A DNA stretch of 64,000 nt from Nonomuraea sp. NEAU-A123 (GCF_018603905.1 NZ_JAHFZZ010000021.1:1-64000); one strand, 5' to 3'. Positions 35,471-44,455 are shown, counted from the stretch's first letter. Notes: generated by a model from the sequence alone, not told the origin. Numbers and translations are program-made.

Positions 35471-36220
35471 ATGGGACGTCTGGACGGCAAGGTGGCGCTG
35501 ATCACCGGTGGCGAGGGCAGCCTGGGGATGGCCACCGCGCGGCTGTTCACGGCCGAGGGGGCGCAGGTCATGCTGGCCGGCATCGACGAGGAGCGGCTGC
35601 GTGCCGGCGGCGCCGAACTCGGCTGCGCCTGGACGGTCGCCGACGTGTCCGACTCCGGGCAGGTTCAGGCCGCGGTGCGGGCGGTGATCGAGCGGTTCGC
35701 CCGGCTGGACGTGGTCGTCAGCAACGCCGGGGTCTTCGGCGTGGTCGCGCCGGTCGTCGACTACCCCGACGACGTCTTCGACCGCGTGCTCGCCGTACAC
35801 GTGCGGGGGACGTTCCTCGTCTGCAAGCACGCGCTGCCGGTGATGAGCGATGGCGGCAGCGTCATCATCACCTCCAGCGTGGTCGGACTGACCTCGGACG
35901 CGGGCGTCGGCGCCTACGCGACGGCCAAACACGCGCTGGTCGGGCTCATGCGTACCGTCGCCAAGGAGGTGGCGCCGCGGGGGATCAGGGTCAACACGAT
36001 CCATCCCGGCCCCGTGGACAACGACTTCCAGCGGGCCGTCGAGACGGCCGCGACGGGAGCCCCCGCCGAGGAGGCGGCCGCGCTCTTCAACGCGCACATC
36101 CCCCTCGCCAGGCACGCGATCCCGGAGGAGGTCGGCCGGGTGATCCTCTTCCTCGCCGGCGACGACAGCTCCTTCGTGACCGGCAGCCCGATCCCGGTCG
36201 ACGGAGGGATGAGCATCTGA
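35471..36220 (+). CDS. Short-chain dehydrogenase/reductase (SDR)
   Basis: A 249-residue classical SDR. The cofactor motif is TGGEGSLGMA (about 12-21), then SNAGVFG near 84-90, catalytic Ser in ITSSVVGLTS, and YATAK with the catalytic Tyr and Lys near 150-154. The C-terminal PIPVDGGMSI ending is typical. The acidic residue expected after the second beta strand (LAGIDEE) suggests NAD(H) rather than NADP(H). It is probably co-transcribed with the AraC gene (10-base gap), hinting at a dehydrogenation step in catabolism of the HAAT substrate. Substrate unknown. Confidence 0.88.
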   Translation: MGRLDGKVALITGGEGSLGMATARLFTAEGAQVMLAGIDEERLRAGGAELGCAWTVADVSDSGQVQAAVRAVIERFARLDVVVSNAGVFGVVAPVVDYPDDVFDRVLAVHVRGTFLVCKHALPVMSDGGSVIITSSVVGLTSDAGVGAYATAKHALVGLMRTVAKEVAPRGIRVNTIHPGPVDNDFQRAVETAATGAPAEEAAALFNAHIPLARHAIPEEVGRVILFLAGDDSSFVTGSPIPVDGGMSI

Positions 36221-36261
36221 CCGGCGTACGGCGGACGTGAGAGCACCCATAAGCTGGCCAC

Positions 36262-37122
36262 ATGGGCATGGTCGGTACGGTCGGGCTGGTGTTGCATCCC
36301 AGGCGCGACTCCAAAGAGGCGATCGACACCATCCTGAGCTGGGCCGCCGGCAAGGGAGTCACCGTCATGGGGCTGCCCGAGGAGGTCGGCCGCATCGACT
36401 GCAGCGCCGTGGCGGTCGACGTCGACATGCTGGTCGAGCGGGCCGATCTGCTGGTGAGCCTCGGCGGTGACGGGACGATGCTGCGCACCATGCGGCTCAT
36501 CGCCGGCCGGAAGACGCCGGTGCTCGGGGTGAACCTGGGGCGGCTGGGGTTCCTGGCCGAGATCGACGTCGAGGAGTTGCCCGCCACCCTGTCCGCCATC
36601 GACGGCCACCGCTACACCGTCGAGCCGCGCATGGCCGTGCGGACCAAGATCGACGGGAACGCGGAGCTGATCGCGTTCAACGACATCGCGCTGGTGCGCA
36701 TCCCGGGCGACGGCATGGCCGCTGTGAGCGTCATGCCGGGTGGTGATCCGTTCGTGCGCTACGCGGCCGACGCCGTGATCGTGGCCACGACCACCGGGTC
36801 CACCGCCTACAGCTTCGCCGCGGGCGGGCCGATCGTGTCGCCGCGGGTGGAAGGGCTGCTCGTCGTGCCCGCCGCCGCCCACTCCTCGTTCAACCGGGCG
36901 CTGGTCCTGCCCGCCGACGAGGACGTGACGCTGGAGCTGCTGCCGTCGAGCGGGCGGCTGGCGGTGGAGGTGGACGGGGCGGTGCTGGGGCATCTGTGTC
37001 CCGGTGACCGCATCACGGTGTCAGCCTTGCCGGGCGCGGCCAAGGTGGTGCGGCTGGGGACGACGTTCTACGAGCGGGCCCGGCGCAAGCTGCGGGTGGA
37101 CGGCAGCGCCGAGGTCGACTGA
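36262..37122 (+). CDS. nadK: NAD kinase
   Basis: A 286-residue ATP-NAD kinase that makes NADP+. The GGDGTMLRTMRL motif lies at about 73-84, the NLGRLGFLAEID motif at about 94-105, and the substrate loop TTTGSTAYSFAAGGPIVSP at about 176-194. The usual NE pair in the NAD-binding motif reads ND (AFNDIALVR). It stands alone here rather than next to recN and a TlyA-type methylase, the more usual actinobacterial setting, so it may be a second NAD kinase of the genome. The start could also be ATG 36268. Confidence 0.9.
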   Translation: MGMVGTVGLVLHPRRDSKEAIDTILSWAAGKGVTVMGLPEEVGRIDCSAVAVDVDMLVERADLLVSLGGDGTMLRTMRLIAGRKTPVLGVNLGRLGFLAEIDVEELPATLSAIDGHRYTVEPRMAVRTKIDGNAELIAFNDIALVRIPGDGMAAVSVMPGGDPFVRYAADAVIVATTTGSTAYSFAAGGPIVSPRVEGLLVVPAAAHSSFNRALVLPADEDVTLELLPSSGRLAVEVDGAVLGHLCPGDRITVSALPGAAKVVRLGTTFYERARRKLRVDGSAEVD

Positions 37123-37165
37123 GCCCAGAAGATAGGGGCGCCTTCCACGGGGTAGGCGCACGGGC

Positions 37166-37879
37166 ATGGCGACGCTGGTGGGCACGTCCGGGTGGCAGTA
37201 CAAAGACTGGCGCGGCATCTTCTATCCGCAGGAGGTCCCGCAGCGCCTCTGGCTGGAGACCTACGCTGAGACGTTCCGCACCGTCGAGAGCAACAACGCC
37301 TTCTACCGCCTGCCCTCACCCGAGTCCTTCGCCGCCTGGCGGGACCGCACGCCCGACGGGTTCGTGATGGCCGTCAAGGCGAGCAGGTTCCTCACCCACA
37401 TCAAGCGGCTGGCCGATCCGGCGGAGCCGGTGGAGCGGCTGATGAACGCCGCCTCGGCGCTCAAGGACAAGCTCGGCCCGATCCTCGTCCAGCTCCCGCC
37501 GACCCTGAAGGCCGATCCGGACCGGCTCGCCCGCTGCCTGGACTGCTTCCCGAAGCACGTGCGCGTCGCGGTCGAGCCCAGGCATCCGTCGTGGTGGACG
37601 GAGGAGGTCCGCGAGATCCTGGCGGCCCGCGACGCCGCCCTGTGCTGGGCCGACCGCCTCGGCAGGCCGCAGAACCCGTTCTGGCGCACCGCCGGCTGGG
37701 GATACGTGCGGCTGCACGAGGGCCGGGCCACCCCCGGTCCGTCGTACGGTGACACGTCGCTGAAGACCTGGGCCAGGCGGGTGGGGGAAGCCGATTGGCG
37801 CGATGCCTATGTCTACTTCAACAACGATCTCGGGGGAGCGGCTGTGCGTAACGCGCTGCGCTTTGCCAGACTCGTCTAG
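37166..37879 (+). CDS. DUF72 family protein
   Basis: A 237-residue protein of the DUF72 TIM-barrel-like family. Features are GTSGWQYKDWRGIFYPQ (about 6-22), FRTVESNNAFYRLPS (about 37-51), GFVMAVKASRFLTHIKRL (about 66-83), ILVQLPPTLK and VAVEPRHPSWW, and the closing DAYVYFNNDLGGAAVRNA. The structural class resembles metal-dependent TIM-barrel endonucleases/isomerases, but no activity has been settled. Its stop overlaps the GTG start of the CorA gene. Confidence 0.88.
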   Translation: MATLVGTSGWQYKDWRGIFYPQEVPQRLWLETYAETFRTVESNNAFYRLPSPESFAAWRDRTPDGFVMAVKASRFLTHIKRLADPAEPVERLMNAASALKDKLGPILVQLPPTLKADPDRLARCLDCFPKHVRVAVEPRHPSWWTEEVREILAARDAALCWADRLGRPQNPFWRTAGWGYVRLHEGRATPGPSYGDTSLKTWARRVGEADWRDAYVYFNNDLGGAAVRNALRFARLV

Positions 37880-38847
37880 TGCATACCCGCCTGTATAGGA
37901 ACGGTGTCCTGGAGAAGGAGGGCTTCCCGGTCGAGGAAGTCTCCGACTACGTGGACGACGAGGCCAACACCGTCTGGTTCGACCTGTGCTCGCCGACGCC
38001 GGAGGACCTCGCCGTCGTCGGTGAGGAGCTCGGCTTGCACGAGCTCGCGGTCGAGGACGTGCTGACCGACCACCAACGCCCTAAAGTGGACATCTACCAG
38101 AATCACCTGTTCATCACCGTGTACGGGGTGCACTTCGACGACGGCCGGCTCGACCCGGTCGAGGTCAACGCCTTCGTGACGAAGAACGCCCTGGTCACCG
38201 TCCGCGAGAGCGATCACTTCGACATCGGCGAGGTGGTCAAGCGCTGGGACGCCAACAAACGGATGGCCGAGCACGGCGTGGCGTTCCTGCTGCACGCCCT
38301 GCTCGACTATGTGGTCGACGAGCAGTTCGACCTCGTCCAGGAGTTCGACGGCAAGGTGGAGAACCTGGAGGACCTGCTGTTCGAGGAGGCCCCGATCGAC
38401 GGCAGGCAACTGCAGCGCACCATGTACGACCTGCGGAAGAACATGGCGAGCTTCCGCAAGATCACCATGCCGATGCGCGAGGTGGTCGGCGGCCTGCTCC
38501 GCCGTGACCAGGAGCTGATCGCCGACCCGGTCATGGCGCCCTACTACGAGGACGTCTACGACCACGTGGTGCGCGTGACTGAGCTGACGGAGTCGCTGCG
38601 CGACCTGCTGGCCAACATGCGGGAGACCCGCCTCGCCCAGCAGGGGTTCCGGCTGAACGAGATCATGAAGCGGGTCACCAGCTGGGCGGCGATCATCGCG
38701 GTGCCGACCGCGATCACCGGCTTCTACGGCATGAACGTGCCCTTCCCGGGCGAAGGTCAGCCCTGGGGCGTCTGGTTGTCGTCGACGCTGGTGGCCGTGG
38801 CCTCCGTCGCGCTGTACGTGGTGTTCAAGAAGAAGGACTGGCTATAG
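37879..38847 (+). CDS. corA: CorA-family magnesium/cobalt transporter
   Basis: A 322-residue divalent-cation channel. The N-terminal cytosolic domain (about 1-250) includes DEANTVWFDLCSPTPEDL and DYVVDEQFDLVQEFDGKVENLEDLL. The two C-terminal transmembrane helices flank the signature YGMNVPF (about 288-294), the selectivity filter of CorA. The protein ends in KKKD just inside the membrane, as in the family. The GTG start overlaps the preceding stop (TAGTG), so it is translated together with the DUF72 gene. It converges on the TRAP operon with a 7-base gap. Confidence 0.95.
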   Translation: MHTRLYRNGVLEKEGFPVEEVSDYVDDEANTVWFDLCSPTPEDLAVVGEELGLHELAVEDVLTDHQRPKVDIYQNHLFITVYGVHFDDGRLDPVEVNAFVTKNALVTVRESDHFDIGEVVKRWDANKRMAEHGVAFLLHALLDYVVDEQFDLVQEFDGKVENLEDLLFEEAPIDGRQLQRTMYDLRKNMASFRKITMPMREVVGGLLRRDQELIADPVMAPYYEDVYDHVVRVTELTESLRDLLANMRETRLAQQGFRLNEIMKRVTSWAAIIAVPTAITGFYGMNVPFPGEGQPWGVWLSSTLVAVASVALYVVFKKKDWL

Positions 38848-38854
38848 GCGGGGA

Positions 38855-39802
38855 TCAGCCCTTCTCCTTGTAGTAGCGGGCCGCGCCCGGGTGCAGGGCG
38901 ACCGGGTCCACCTGCTGGCCGATCTTGAGGTCGAGCTTGGCCGCCTCGGGGTGCACGGCGGCGAGCTGGGCCTTCTTCTCGAACAGCGTCTTGGTGATGT
39001 CGTACGCGAGCTGTTCGTCCATCTTGTCCGGCACGAGCAGCACGTTGGCCACCCCGACCGTCTTGATGGTGCCGGGCAGCTTGTACAGGGACATGTCGAT
39101 GTCGAGCCCGACGTACTCCTTGCCGTACGTGGCCTGCATCCGCGCGAGCACGTCGGCGGTGTCGAGCAGCTTGATGTCCGGTTTGCTGGTGGCCAGGTCC
39201 ACGATGCCGGCCGTGGGCAGCCCGCCGACCCAGATGAAGGCGTCGATCGTGCCGTCCTTGACGGCCTGCACCGACTCGTTGATGGACAACTGCTGCTTGG
39301 AGATGCCGGAGTCGGGGTTCAGTCCGGCCGCCTCCAGCAGGCGCCTGGCCAGGACCTGGGTGCCCGAGTTGGGCGGGCCGATCGAGACCCGCTTGCCCGC
39401 CAGATCGGCGACCTTGCTCGCGTTGAGGCCGGGGGCGATGACGACATGGGCGTAGTTGTCGTAGATGCGGGCGATGGCCTTGATCGGCTGCTTGGCGGTG
39501 AAGGACCCGGTCCCGTTGACGGCGTCGGTGGCGGTGTCGGTCTGCGAGAAGCCGATGTCCGCTTTGCCACTGGCCAGCAGCTTGATGTTCTCGACGGAGC
39601 CCGAGGTGACGGACGCGGTGGCCTGGGTGTTGGCGATGTTGCCGGTCAACTGTTTGGCCAGGCCCCCGCCGTACACGTAATAGACGCCGGTCGTGCCGCC
39701 CGTGGCGATCGACAGCCGGTGGCCCGAGCCGCTCACGCTGCCACAGGCGGCCACCCCGGCGGCCAGTGCCGTCGCGGCGAGTACCGCAAGAATCCGCTTC
39801 AC
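38855..39802 (-). CDS. TAXI-family TRAP transporter solute-binding lipoprotein
   Basis: A 315-residue binding protein of the TAXI (TRAP-associated extracytoplasmic immunogenic) family. The signal peptide ends in a lipobox-like GVAACGS. The mature part starts LSIATGGTTGVYYVYGGGLA (about 32-51) and continues SVENIKLLASGKADIGFSQTDT and KRVSIGPPNSGTQVLARRLL. It captures an organic anion outside the cell and hands it to the fused permease, whose gene it overlaps by 4 bases (GTGA). The GTG start has AGGAGAG upstream. Ligand unknown; TAXI systems import dicarboxylates, glutamate or related acids. Confidence 0.92.
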   Translation of the reverse strand: MKRILAVLAATALAAGVAACGSVSGSGHRLSIATGGTTGVYYVYGGGLAKQLTGNIANTQATASVTSGSVENIKLLASGKADIGFSQTDTATDAVNGTGSFTAKQPIKAIARIYDNYAHVVIAPGLNASKVADLAGKRVSIGPPNSGTQVLARRLLEAAGLNPDSGISKQQLSINESVQAVKDGTIDAFIWVGGLPTAGIVDLATSKPDIKLLDTADVLARMQATYGKEYVGLDIDMSLYKLPGTIKTVGVANVLLVPDKMDEQLAYDITKTLFEKKAQLAAVHPEAAKLDLKIGQQVDPVALHPGAARYYKEKG

Positions 39803-41727
39803 GCTGGGACTCTCCTTCTCCTGATGAGGTGCACGGCCGCCGCGACGGCCAGGACGGCCAGGCCCGCGACGATGGGGATGGGTTCGAGGAACAGCAGCAA
39901 CACGGCGGCCGCGGCGGCCAGCAGCCGTTCGGGCCACCCGGTCATCCCGCCGGTGGCCATGGCCAGGGCGGCCACCGCGACGGCCGAGACCGCGGTCATC
40001 AGCAGCACGGTGCCGAAGGGTCCCTGCCCGAGCAGTGCCTGGCCGTTGGGCGTGAGCACGAACGCGAACGGCACCAGGAACGCGGGCAGCGTGTAGCGCC
40101 AGGTCATCATCATCGTCTTGTAGGTGTTGCCGCCGGTGATCGCGGCCGCCGCGACGGCCGACAGCGCGGTCGGCGGGCTCACCTCGGACAGCACCGCGTA
40201 ATAGAAGACGAACATGTACGCCTCGGCGGGCGTGACGCCGAGCGTGGTGAGCGCCGGGCCGATGATCACCGCCGCGATGATGAAGCTCGCGGTCACCGGT
40301 ACGGCCAGGCCGAGCAGCATGACCGCGACCCCGGACATGACCGTCGTCAGGATGAGGTTGCCCGCGGCGACGTCCACGATGATCCCGCTGAGGTTGAGCC
40401 CGAGCCCGGTCTGGGTGATGACGCCGACGATGATGCCCGCCGCCGCGCACACCGCCGTCACCGGCAGCACCTCCAGCGTGCCCTTGGCCAGCGCCTGCGC
40501 GGTCCGCTTCGGCCCCATCCGGTGCTCGGGGTCGAGGAACGACAGCGCGAACGCGACGGCGGTGGCGATCACCACCGACTGGAACGCCGACCGGTCCAGC
40601 GCCATCAGCACGATGATGAGGACGAGCGAGCTGAAGTGGTAGCCGAAGCGCAGCAGCAGCTTGCCCGCCTTCGGCGCGTCCACCGGGACGGCGTGGGTGC
40701 CGAAGCGGCGCGAGTCGATCTCGATGGCCAGGAAGATGCCCAGGTAGTACAGGATCGTGGGGATCGTCGCGTAGATGAGCACCTCGAGGTAGCTGACCTT
40801 GAGATACTCGGCGATGATGAACGCCGCCGCGCCGAGCGTGGGCGGCGAGAGGATCGCGCCGATGCCGCCCGAGGCGAGGATGCCGCCGGCCGCCTCCTTG
40901 GGGTAGCCGGCCCGCCGGAGCACCGGCCAGGCGACGCTGCCGAGGCTGACCGTGGTGGCCACGCCCGAGCCGGAGACGGTGCCGAGCAGGAAGCCCGCGG
41001 TGGTGACCGTGCGGCCGGGCGCGGCGCGGGACTTGCGGAAGGCGGCGAAGCTCAGGTCGATGAAGAACTTACTCGCACCCGAATAATCCAGCACAGCACC
41101 ATAAATCGTGAAAAGGATGATGTAGCTGGCGGCGACCTGCATGGGGACGCCGAAGAAGCCCTCGGTGCCCGTGTAGAGCTGCGACACGACCTGCCCGAGA
41201 TCAAAGCCTCGATGACCGATCGCCCAGCCAATCGGCAGATACGCCCCAAAATAGGCATAAATCAGGAAAAGTAGGCAGATGATGGTGAGTGACCAGCCGA
41301 CCGTGCGGCGGACCGCCTCCAGGAGCAGCACGGTCAGCACCAGGCCGGCCACGATGTCGAGCTCGGTCAGCGCCGAACCCGAGCCCCGGTCGCGGAACGC
41401 GTCGATGTCGAGCAGCGGATAGACGAGCACCGCGAGCGAGGCCGCCGCCAGCGCCCAGTCACCCACCCCGGGCCGATCGACGGCTGCGCGACGCGAGGAG
41501 ATCCCCGAGCGATAGCAGAGGAACACCAGCGGCAGCGCCACCGCCAGGAACGTCAGCCGATGCTCCAGCGCCTCGATGGGCCGGAACACCACCACCAGCG
41601 AGTAGACGGACAGCAGCCCGCCGACGATCCACACGCCGAGCCGCAGCGCTCCGGTCAACTGCCGGGCCGGACGCTCTTGCTCGTGGGCCGACACCAGCTC
41701 CGCGTCGCGATCGCTCAGCTCGGTCAA
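39799..41727 (-). CDS. TRAP transporter fused permease (DctQM-type, TAXI system)
   Basis: A 642-residue membrane protein combining the small DctQ-like and large DctM-like subunits in one chain, with roughly 15-17 hydrophobic helices. Features are EALEHRLTFLAVALPLVFLCYR in the N-terminal part, GTVSGSGVATTVSLGSVAWPVL (about 254-275), GAILSPPTLGAAAFIIAEYL and EVSPPTALSAVAAAAITGG near 515-533, all characteristic of fused TAXI permeases. It drives solute uptake with a sodium gradient. A TTG start at 41727 has GGGAGG 6 bases upstream. It is the first gene of the operon and is divergent from a LuxR-type regulator. Confidence 0.92.
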   Translation of the reverse strand: MTELSDRDAELVSAHEQERPARQLTGALRLGVWIVGGLLSVYSLVVVFRPIEALEHRLTFLAVALPLVFLCYRSGISSRRAAVDRPGVGDWALAAASLAVLVYPLLDIDAFRDRGSGSALTELDIVAGLVLTVLLLEAVRRTVGWSLTIICLLFLIYAYFGAYLPIGWAIGHRGFDLGQVVSQLYTGTEGFFGVPMQVAASYIILFTIYGAVLDYSGASKFFIDLSFAAFRKSRAAPGRTVTTAGFLLGTVSGSGVATTVSLGSVAWPVLRRAGYPKEAAGGILASGGIGAILSPPTLGAAAFIIAEYLKVSYLEVLIYATIPTILYYLGIFLAIEIDSRRFGTHAVPVDAPKAGKLLLRFGYHFSSLVLIIVLMALDRSAFQSVVIATAVAFALSFLDPEHRMGPKRTAQALAKGTLEVLPVTAVCAAAGIIVGVITQTGLGLNLSGIIVDVAAGNLILTTVMSGVAVMLLGLAVPVTASFIIAAVIIGPALTTLGVTPAEAYMFVFYYAVLSEVSPPTALSAVAAAAITGGNTYKTMMMTWRYTLPAFLVPFAFVLTPNGQALLGQGPFGTVLLMTAVSAVAVAALAMATGGMTGWPERLLAAAAAVLLLFLEPIPIVAGLAVLAVAAAVHLIRRRRVPA

Positions 41728-41915
41728 ATGGTCCTCCCTGACAGGGCGCTTGGGGGGACTTTACGAGCCCTTTACACGGCTGGGGAAGACCCACCGCGAC
41801 GTCCGGTCAGAATTTCGGCCGACATCGAGCGGCCAGCTCGGAGACGGGCCGCACGACGGCCTGCACCGGCGGCGCTCGGCTGTTGTTCCGGAGCGCCGGG
41901 GTGCGGTCGGCGGTC

Positions 41916-41939
41916 TCAGTGCGCAAGTTCGCGCACTGA
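41916..41939. promoter_or_regulatory. Inverted repeat just upstream of the LuxR-type gene
   Basis: TCAGTGCGC (41916-41924) and GCGCACTGA (41931-41939) are perfect 9-bp arms with a 6-base spacer, ending 11 bases before the GTG at 41951. The location in the divergent TRAP/LuxR promoter region suggests an operator, probably for the LuxR-type regulator itself. A leader hairpin is the alternative. Confidence 0.5.
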
Positions 41940-41950
41940 TATAAAGAACC

Positions 41951-42922
41951 GTGGCCGAGATCACTCTGAACGTCCGCCAGTTGCAGGCGTTCGCCGAGGT
42001 CGGCTACCAGGCGGCGGGCGGCGGTGGCGCGCGCGGCGCGATGGCCGCACTGCGCCGGGTGGTCCCGGTGGACGCCTACGAGTTCGTCGCGTTCGACCCG
42101 GCCAGTGGGCGGCACCACAGTGTCGTCTCCGACGGCCACCGGCGCATCGACGGCGACGCCGCGGAGGAGTACGCCGGGCTCGACGCCTACCGCACGGCGA
42201 TGGCCACGCGGGCGCCGGTGCCGATGCCCGAGCCGGGCACCGAGCGCTATTTCCGCCGCCATCTCGCCCCTTACGGCTGGCGCGCCGGGCTGACCGCGCC
42301 GCTGTTCCTGGCCGACGGCCGTTACACGGGCCTGCTGCATCTGGCGGCCAGGGAGGCGTTCCCCGAGCTCACCGGCCCGCTGGTGGCGGCCGTGGCACCC
42401 ATGCTGGCGCACGTCACAGACCTGACCCGGTGCGTGATCGATCCGGTGGGGCTGCCGCCGGGGTTCCTCGCGGCCGCCTACGACCGGCTGGGCGTCCGGC
42501 GCGAGGTCCCCGGCGTCGCGAGGTCCGCCGTCCTATGGGACGAACCGGCCATCGCGCGGCTCGCCCGTGCCTTCATCGACTCGCGCGAGCTGAGCCGCCG
42601 CGGCCTCTGGCTCGACCGCGGCGGCCGCTGGCACGAGGTGCGGGTGGTGCGGGCCGGCGTCGGCTTCCAGGGCTCGATCCAGGGCGCGGTGGTGGCCGAA
42701 CGCCCGTGCTCCCTGCCGTACGAGCTGACCGGCAGGGAGGTGGACGTGCTCACCCGCGTCGCGGCCGGCGACTCCAACCCGCAGATCGCCGCCGCCCTGG
42801 TGCTCAGTGTCCGCACCGTGACGACCCACCTGGAGCACATCTTCGCCAAGCTGGGCTGCGACAGCCGTACCCGCCTCACGACCAAGGCCCTCGCCGAGGG
42901 CCTGTGCCGTCTCGACGTCTGA
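41951..42922 (+). CDS. LuxR-type (NarL/FixJ HTH) transcriptional regulator
   Basis: A 323-residue regulator. The C-terminal LuxR helix-turn-helix (about 258-318) reads LTGREVDVLTRVAAGDSNPQIA and SVRTVTTHLEHIFAKLG. The N-terminal ~240 residues resemble a GAF-like sensory domain (VPVDAYEFVAFDPASGRHHS, YGWRAGLTAPLFLADGRYTGLLHLA), with no receiver domain. It is divergent from the TAXI-TRAP operon and probably regulates it in response to the transported acid or a metabolite. The GTG start lies just behind a perfect dyad. Confidence 0.87.
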   Translation: MAEITLNVRQLQAFAEVGYQAAGGGGARGAMAALRRVVPVDAYEFVAFDPASGRHHSVVSDGHRRIDGDAAEEYAGLDAYRTAMATRAPVPMPEPGTERYFRRHLAPYGWRAGLTAPLFLADGRYTGLLHLAAREAFPELTGPLVAAVAPMLAHVTDLTRCVIDPVGLPPGFLAAAYDRLGVRREVPGVARSAVLWDEPAIARLARAFIDSRELSRRGLWLDRGGRWHEVRVVRAGVGFQGSIQGAVVAERPCSLPYELTGREVDVLTRVAAGDSNPQIAAALVLSVRTVTTHLEHIFAKLGCDSRTRLTTKALAEGLCRLDV

Positions 42923-42927
42923 CCGCG

Positions 42928-43881
42928 TTACGGGATTTTGCCCAGGCCACGGGCGAGGATGGCAGCGGTGTCGGCGATCACCTTGTCGTCGCGGGCGGCG
43001 TCGGCGGCCGGGCGGTTGGTGTAGATCGCCATGATGATGGGGGCGGCACCCTTGGCGGGCCAGATGACCGCGATGTCGTTGGCCGTCCCGTACGTCGAGC
43101 CGCTGCCGGTCTTGTCGCCGATCGTCCAGGTCTTGGGCAGGCCGGCGCGGATGCGGGCGCCACCGGTGGTGTTGGCCATCAGCCAGCCGTTCAGGGTCGC
43201 CCGGTCCTTGGCGACGAGCGCGTCACCGGCCGTGACCTTCCGGAGGTCGCGGGCGATGGACGTGGGAGTGGTGGTGTCCCGCCGCTCCTCGGGGGTCCAG
43301 TCGTTGAGCTCGACCTCCCAGCGGTCCAGGCGGGAGATCGGATCCTTCAGCGTACGGAAGTACCGGGTCAGGCCCGCCGGCCCGCCGATCTGCTTCAGCA
43401 CCATGTTGCCGGCGGTGTTGTCGCTGTAGGTGATCGCGGCCGCGCACAACTCGGCGACGGTCAGCCCGTCCGCCACGTGCTTCTCGGTCACCGGGGAATT
43501 CGGCTTCAGGTCGTCGGCCGTCCAGTGGATGACCCGCTCCATCAGTCCCGGGTCCGAGGTACGGGCCTTGTGCAGCGCGGCGGCGGAGGCCATCGCCTTG
43601 AAGGTGGACAGCAGCGGGAAGCGCTCACCCGCGCGGTAGGCGATCGTCTTCCCCGTGGCCGTGTCCAGGGCGTACGCGCCGATGCGGCCCTGGAAAGACG
43701 TCTCAAGCGCGCGCAGCTCCTTGTGGGCGCTTGAGGTTTCCCGCAGGCCGCTCACCGCCTTCGAGGGCGCGGTCGCCGCCGAGGCGGTACCTGTTCCATA
43801 GACGCCACCCCCAAGGAGGGAGATCGTCAACGCGGCCGCTCGCAGCGCGGCCGGGAAGCGGCGGGCGCGGGGGTTTCGCAT
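42928..43881 (-). CDS. bla: Class A beta-lactamase
   Basis: A 317-residue secreted serine beta-lactamase. A signal peptide (about 1-35, ending near ASAAT) is followed by a proline/serine-containing linker. Catalytic motifs are complete: SxxK in LLSTFK, SDN in YSDNTA, the omega-loop Glu in WEVELND, and KTG in GDKTGSGS. The omega loop reads LNDWTPEERRDTTTP, slightly longer than the usual NxAxPGDxRDTTTP. ATG 43881 has AAGGA 7 bases upstream and is followed by a normal signal peptide; the longer frame would not be. It hydrolyses beta-lactams outside the membrane. A palindrome-rich AT stretch upstream may be its operator. Confidence 0.93.
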   Translation of the reverse strand: MRNPRARRFPAALRAAALTISLLGGGVYGTGTASAATAPSKAVSGLRETSSAHKELRALETSFQGRIGAYALDTATGKTIAYRAGERFPLLSTFKAMASAAALHKARTSDPGLMERVIHWTADDLKPNSPVTEKHVADGLTVAELCAAAITYSDNTAGNMVLKQIGGPAGLTRYFRTLKDPISRLDRWEVELNDWTPEERRDTTTPTSIARDLRKVTAGDALVAKDRATLNGWLMANTTGGARIRAGLPKTWTIGDKTGSGSTYGTANDIAVIWPAKGAAPIIMAIYTNRPAADAARDDKVIADTAAILARGLGKIP

Positions 43882-43945
43882 GCCATGTCCTTGCTCTCGT
43901 CCAACAGAGGAGAGGAGCACAGCAGATCGGATCGGTTGATGTCTA

Positions 43946-43955
43946 ATATCGATAT
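43946..43955. promoter_or_regulatory. CGATAT dyads upstream of the beta-lactamase gene
   Basis: ATATCGATAT (43946-43955) is a perfect palindrome. It is followed by an ATATCG copy at 43970-43975, so that CGATAT at 43950-43955 and ATATCG at 43970-43975 also face each other as an inverted pair. The site lies 65-95 bp upstream of the beta-lactamase ATG in an unusually AT-rich patch between divergently read regions, suitable for a promoter with an operator. The regulator is not in the vicinity. Confidence 0.4.
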
Positions 43956-43993
43956 CGAGAACGGCTCCATATCGGTTCGCGCATGATCGCAGG

Positions 43994-44455
43994 TCAGACA
44001 GCCTCCGCCGACCGTTGCGCGGGGATCGTCACCAGTCGTAACTCGAACCACACGGCCGTCGCGCCGCTCTCGCGGACGACCCCCCACCGGTGGCTGAGCG
44101 CCTCGATCAGCGGCAGTCCGCGCCCGCTGGTCGCCTGCGGCCCGGTACGGCACGCGCACGGCGCCCCGCTCGACCCCCCGTCCTTCACCAGCACCCGCAC
44201 CAGGGCCCCCGCGCAGTGCACCGACACCGTGAACCAGCCGCCTTCGCCGGAGCGGGAGTGCAGGACCGCGTTCGTGGCCAGCTCGCTGGTGAGCAGCACG
44301 CAGTCGTCGTACAGCGGATGGTCGCGGCCGAGCGCCGCCGTCACCAGCCCCCTCGCCCTCGCCACCTGGGACGGAGTCCCCGGGAACCGGACGACGAGCG
44401 TACCGTTGCCGGGCTCCTCGCCCCCTTCGACGCTGTGAAAGTCCGGCGGTGCCAC
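43994..44455 (-). CDS. RsbW-like ATP-binding regulatory protein (second copy)
   Basis: A 153-residue HATPase_c_2 protein of the large actinobacterial RsbW-like group. The N-box is SELATNAVLHSRS (about 66-78), the G1 box is reduced to KDGGSSG (about 97-103), and the lid is SGRGLPLIEAL (about 117-127). Such stand-alone proteins act as anti-sigma factors or regulatory kinases in Streptomyces and relatives. GTG 44455 is preferred because GGGGAGG lies 5 bases upstream. The long frame upstream of it is antisense to other genes and is not coding. No sigma factor lies next to it, so its partner may be encoded elsewhere, possibly at 3391. Confidence 0.82.
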   Translation of the reverse strand: MAPPDFHSVEGGEEPGNGTLVVRFPGTPSQVARARGLVTAALGRDHPLYDDCVLLTSELATNAVLHSRSGEGGWFTVSVHCAGALVRVLVKDGGSSGAPCACRTGPQATSGRGLPLIEALSHRWGVVRESGATAVWFELRLVTIPAQRSAEAV

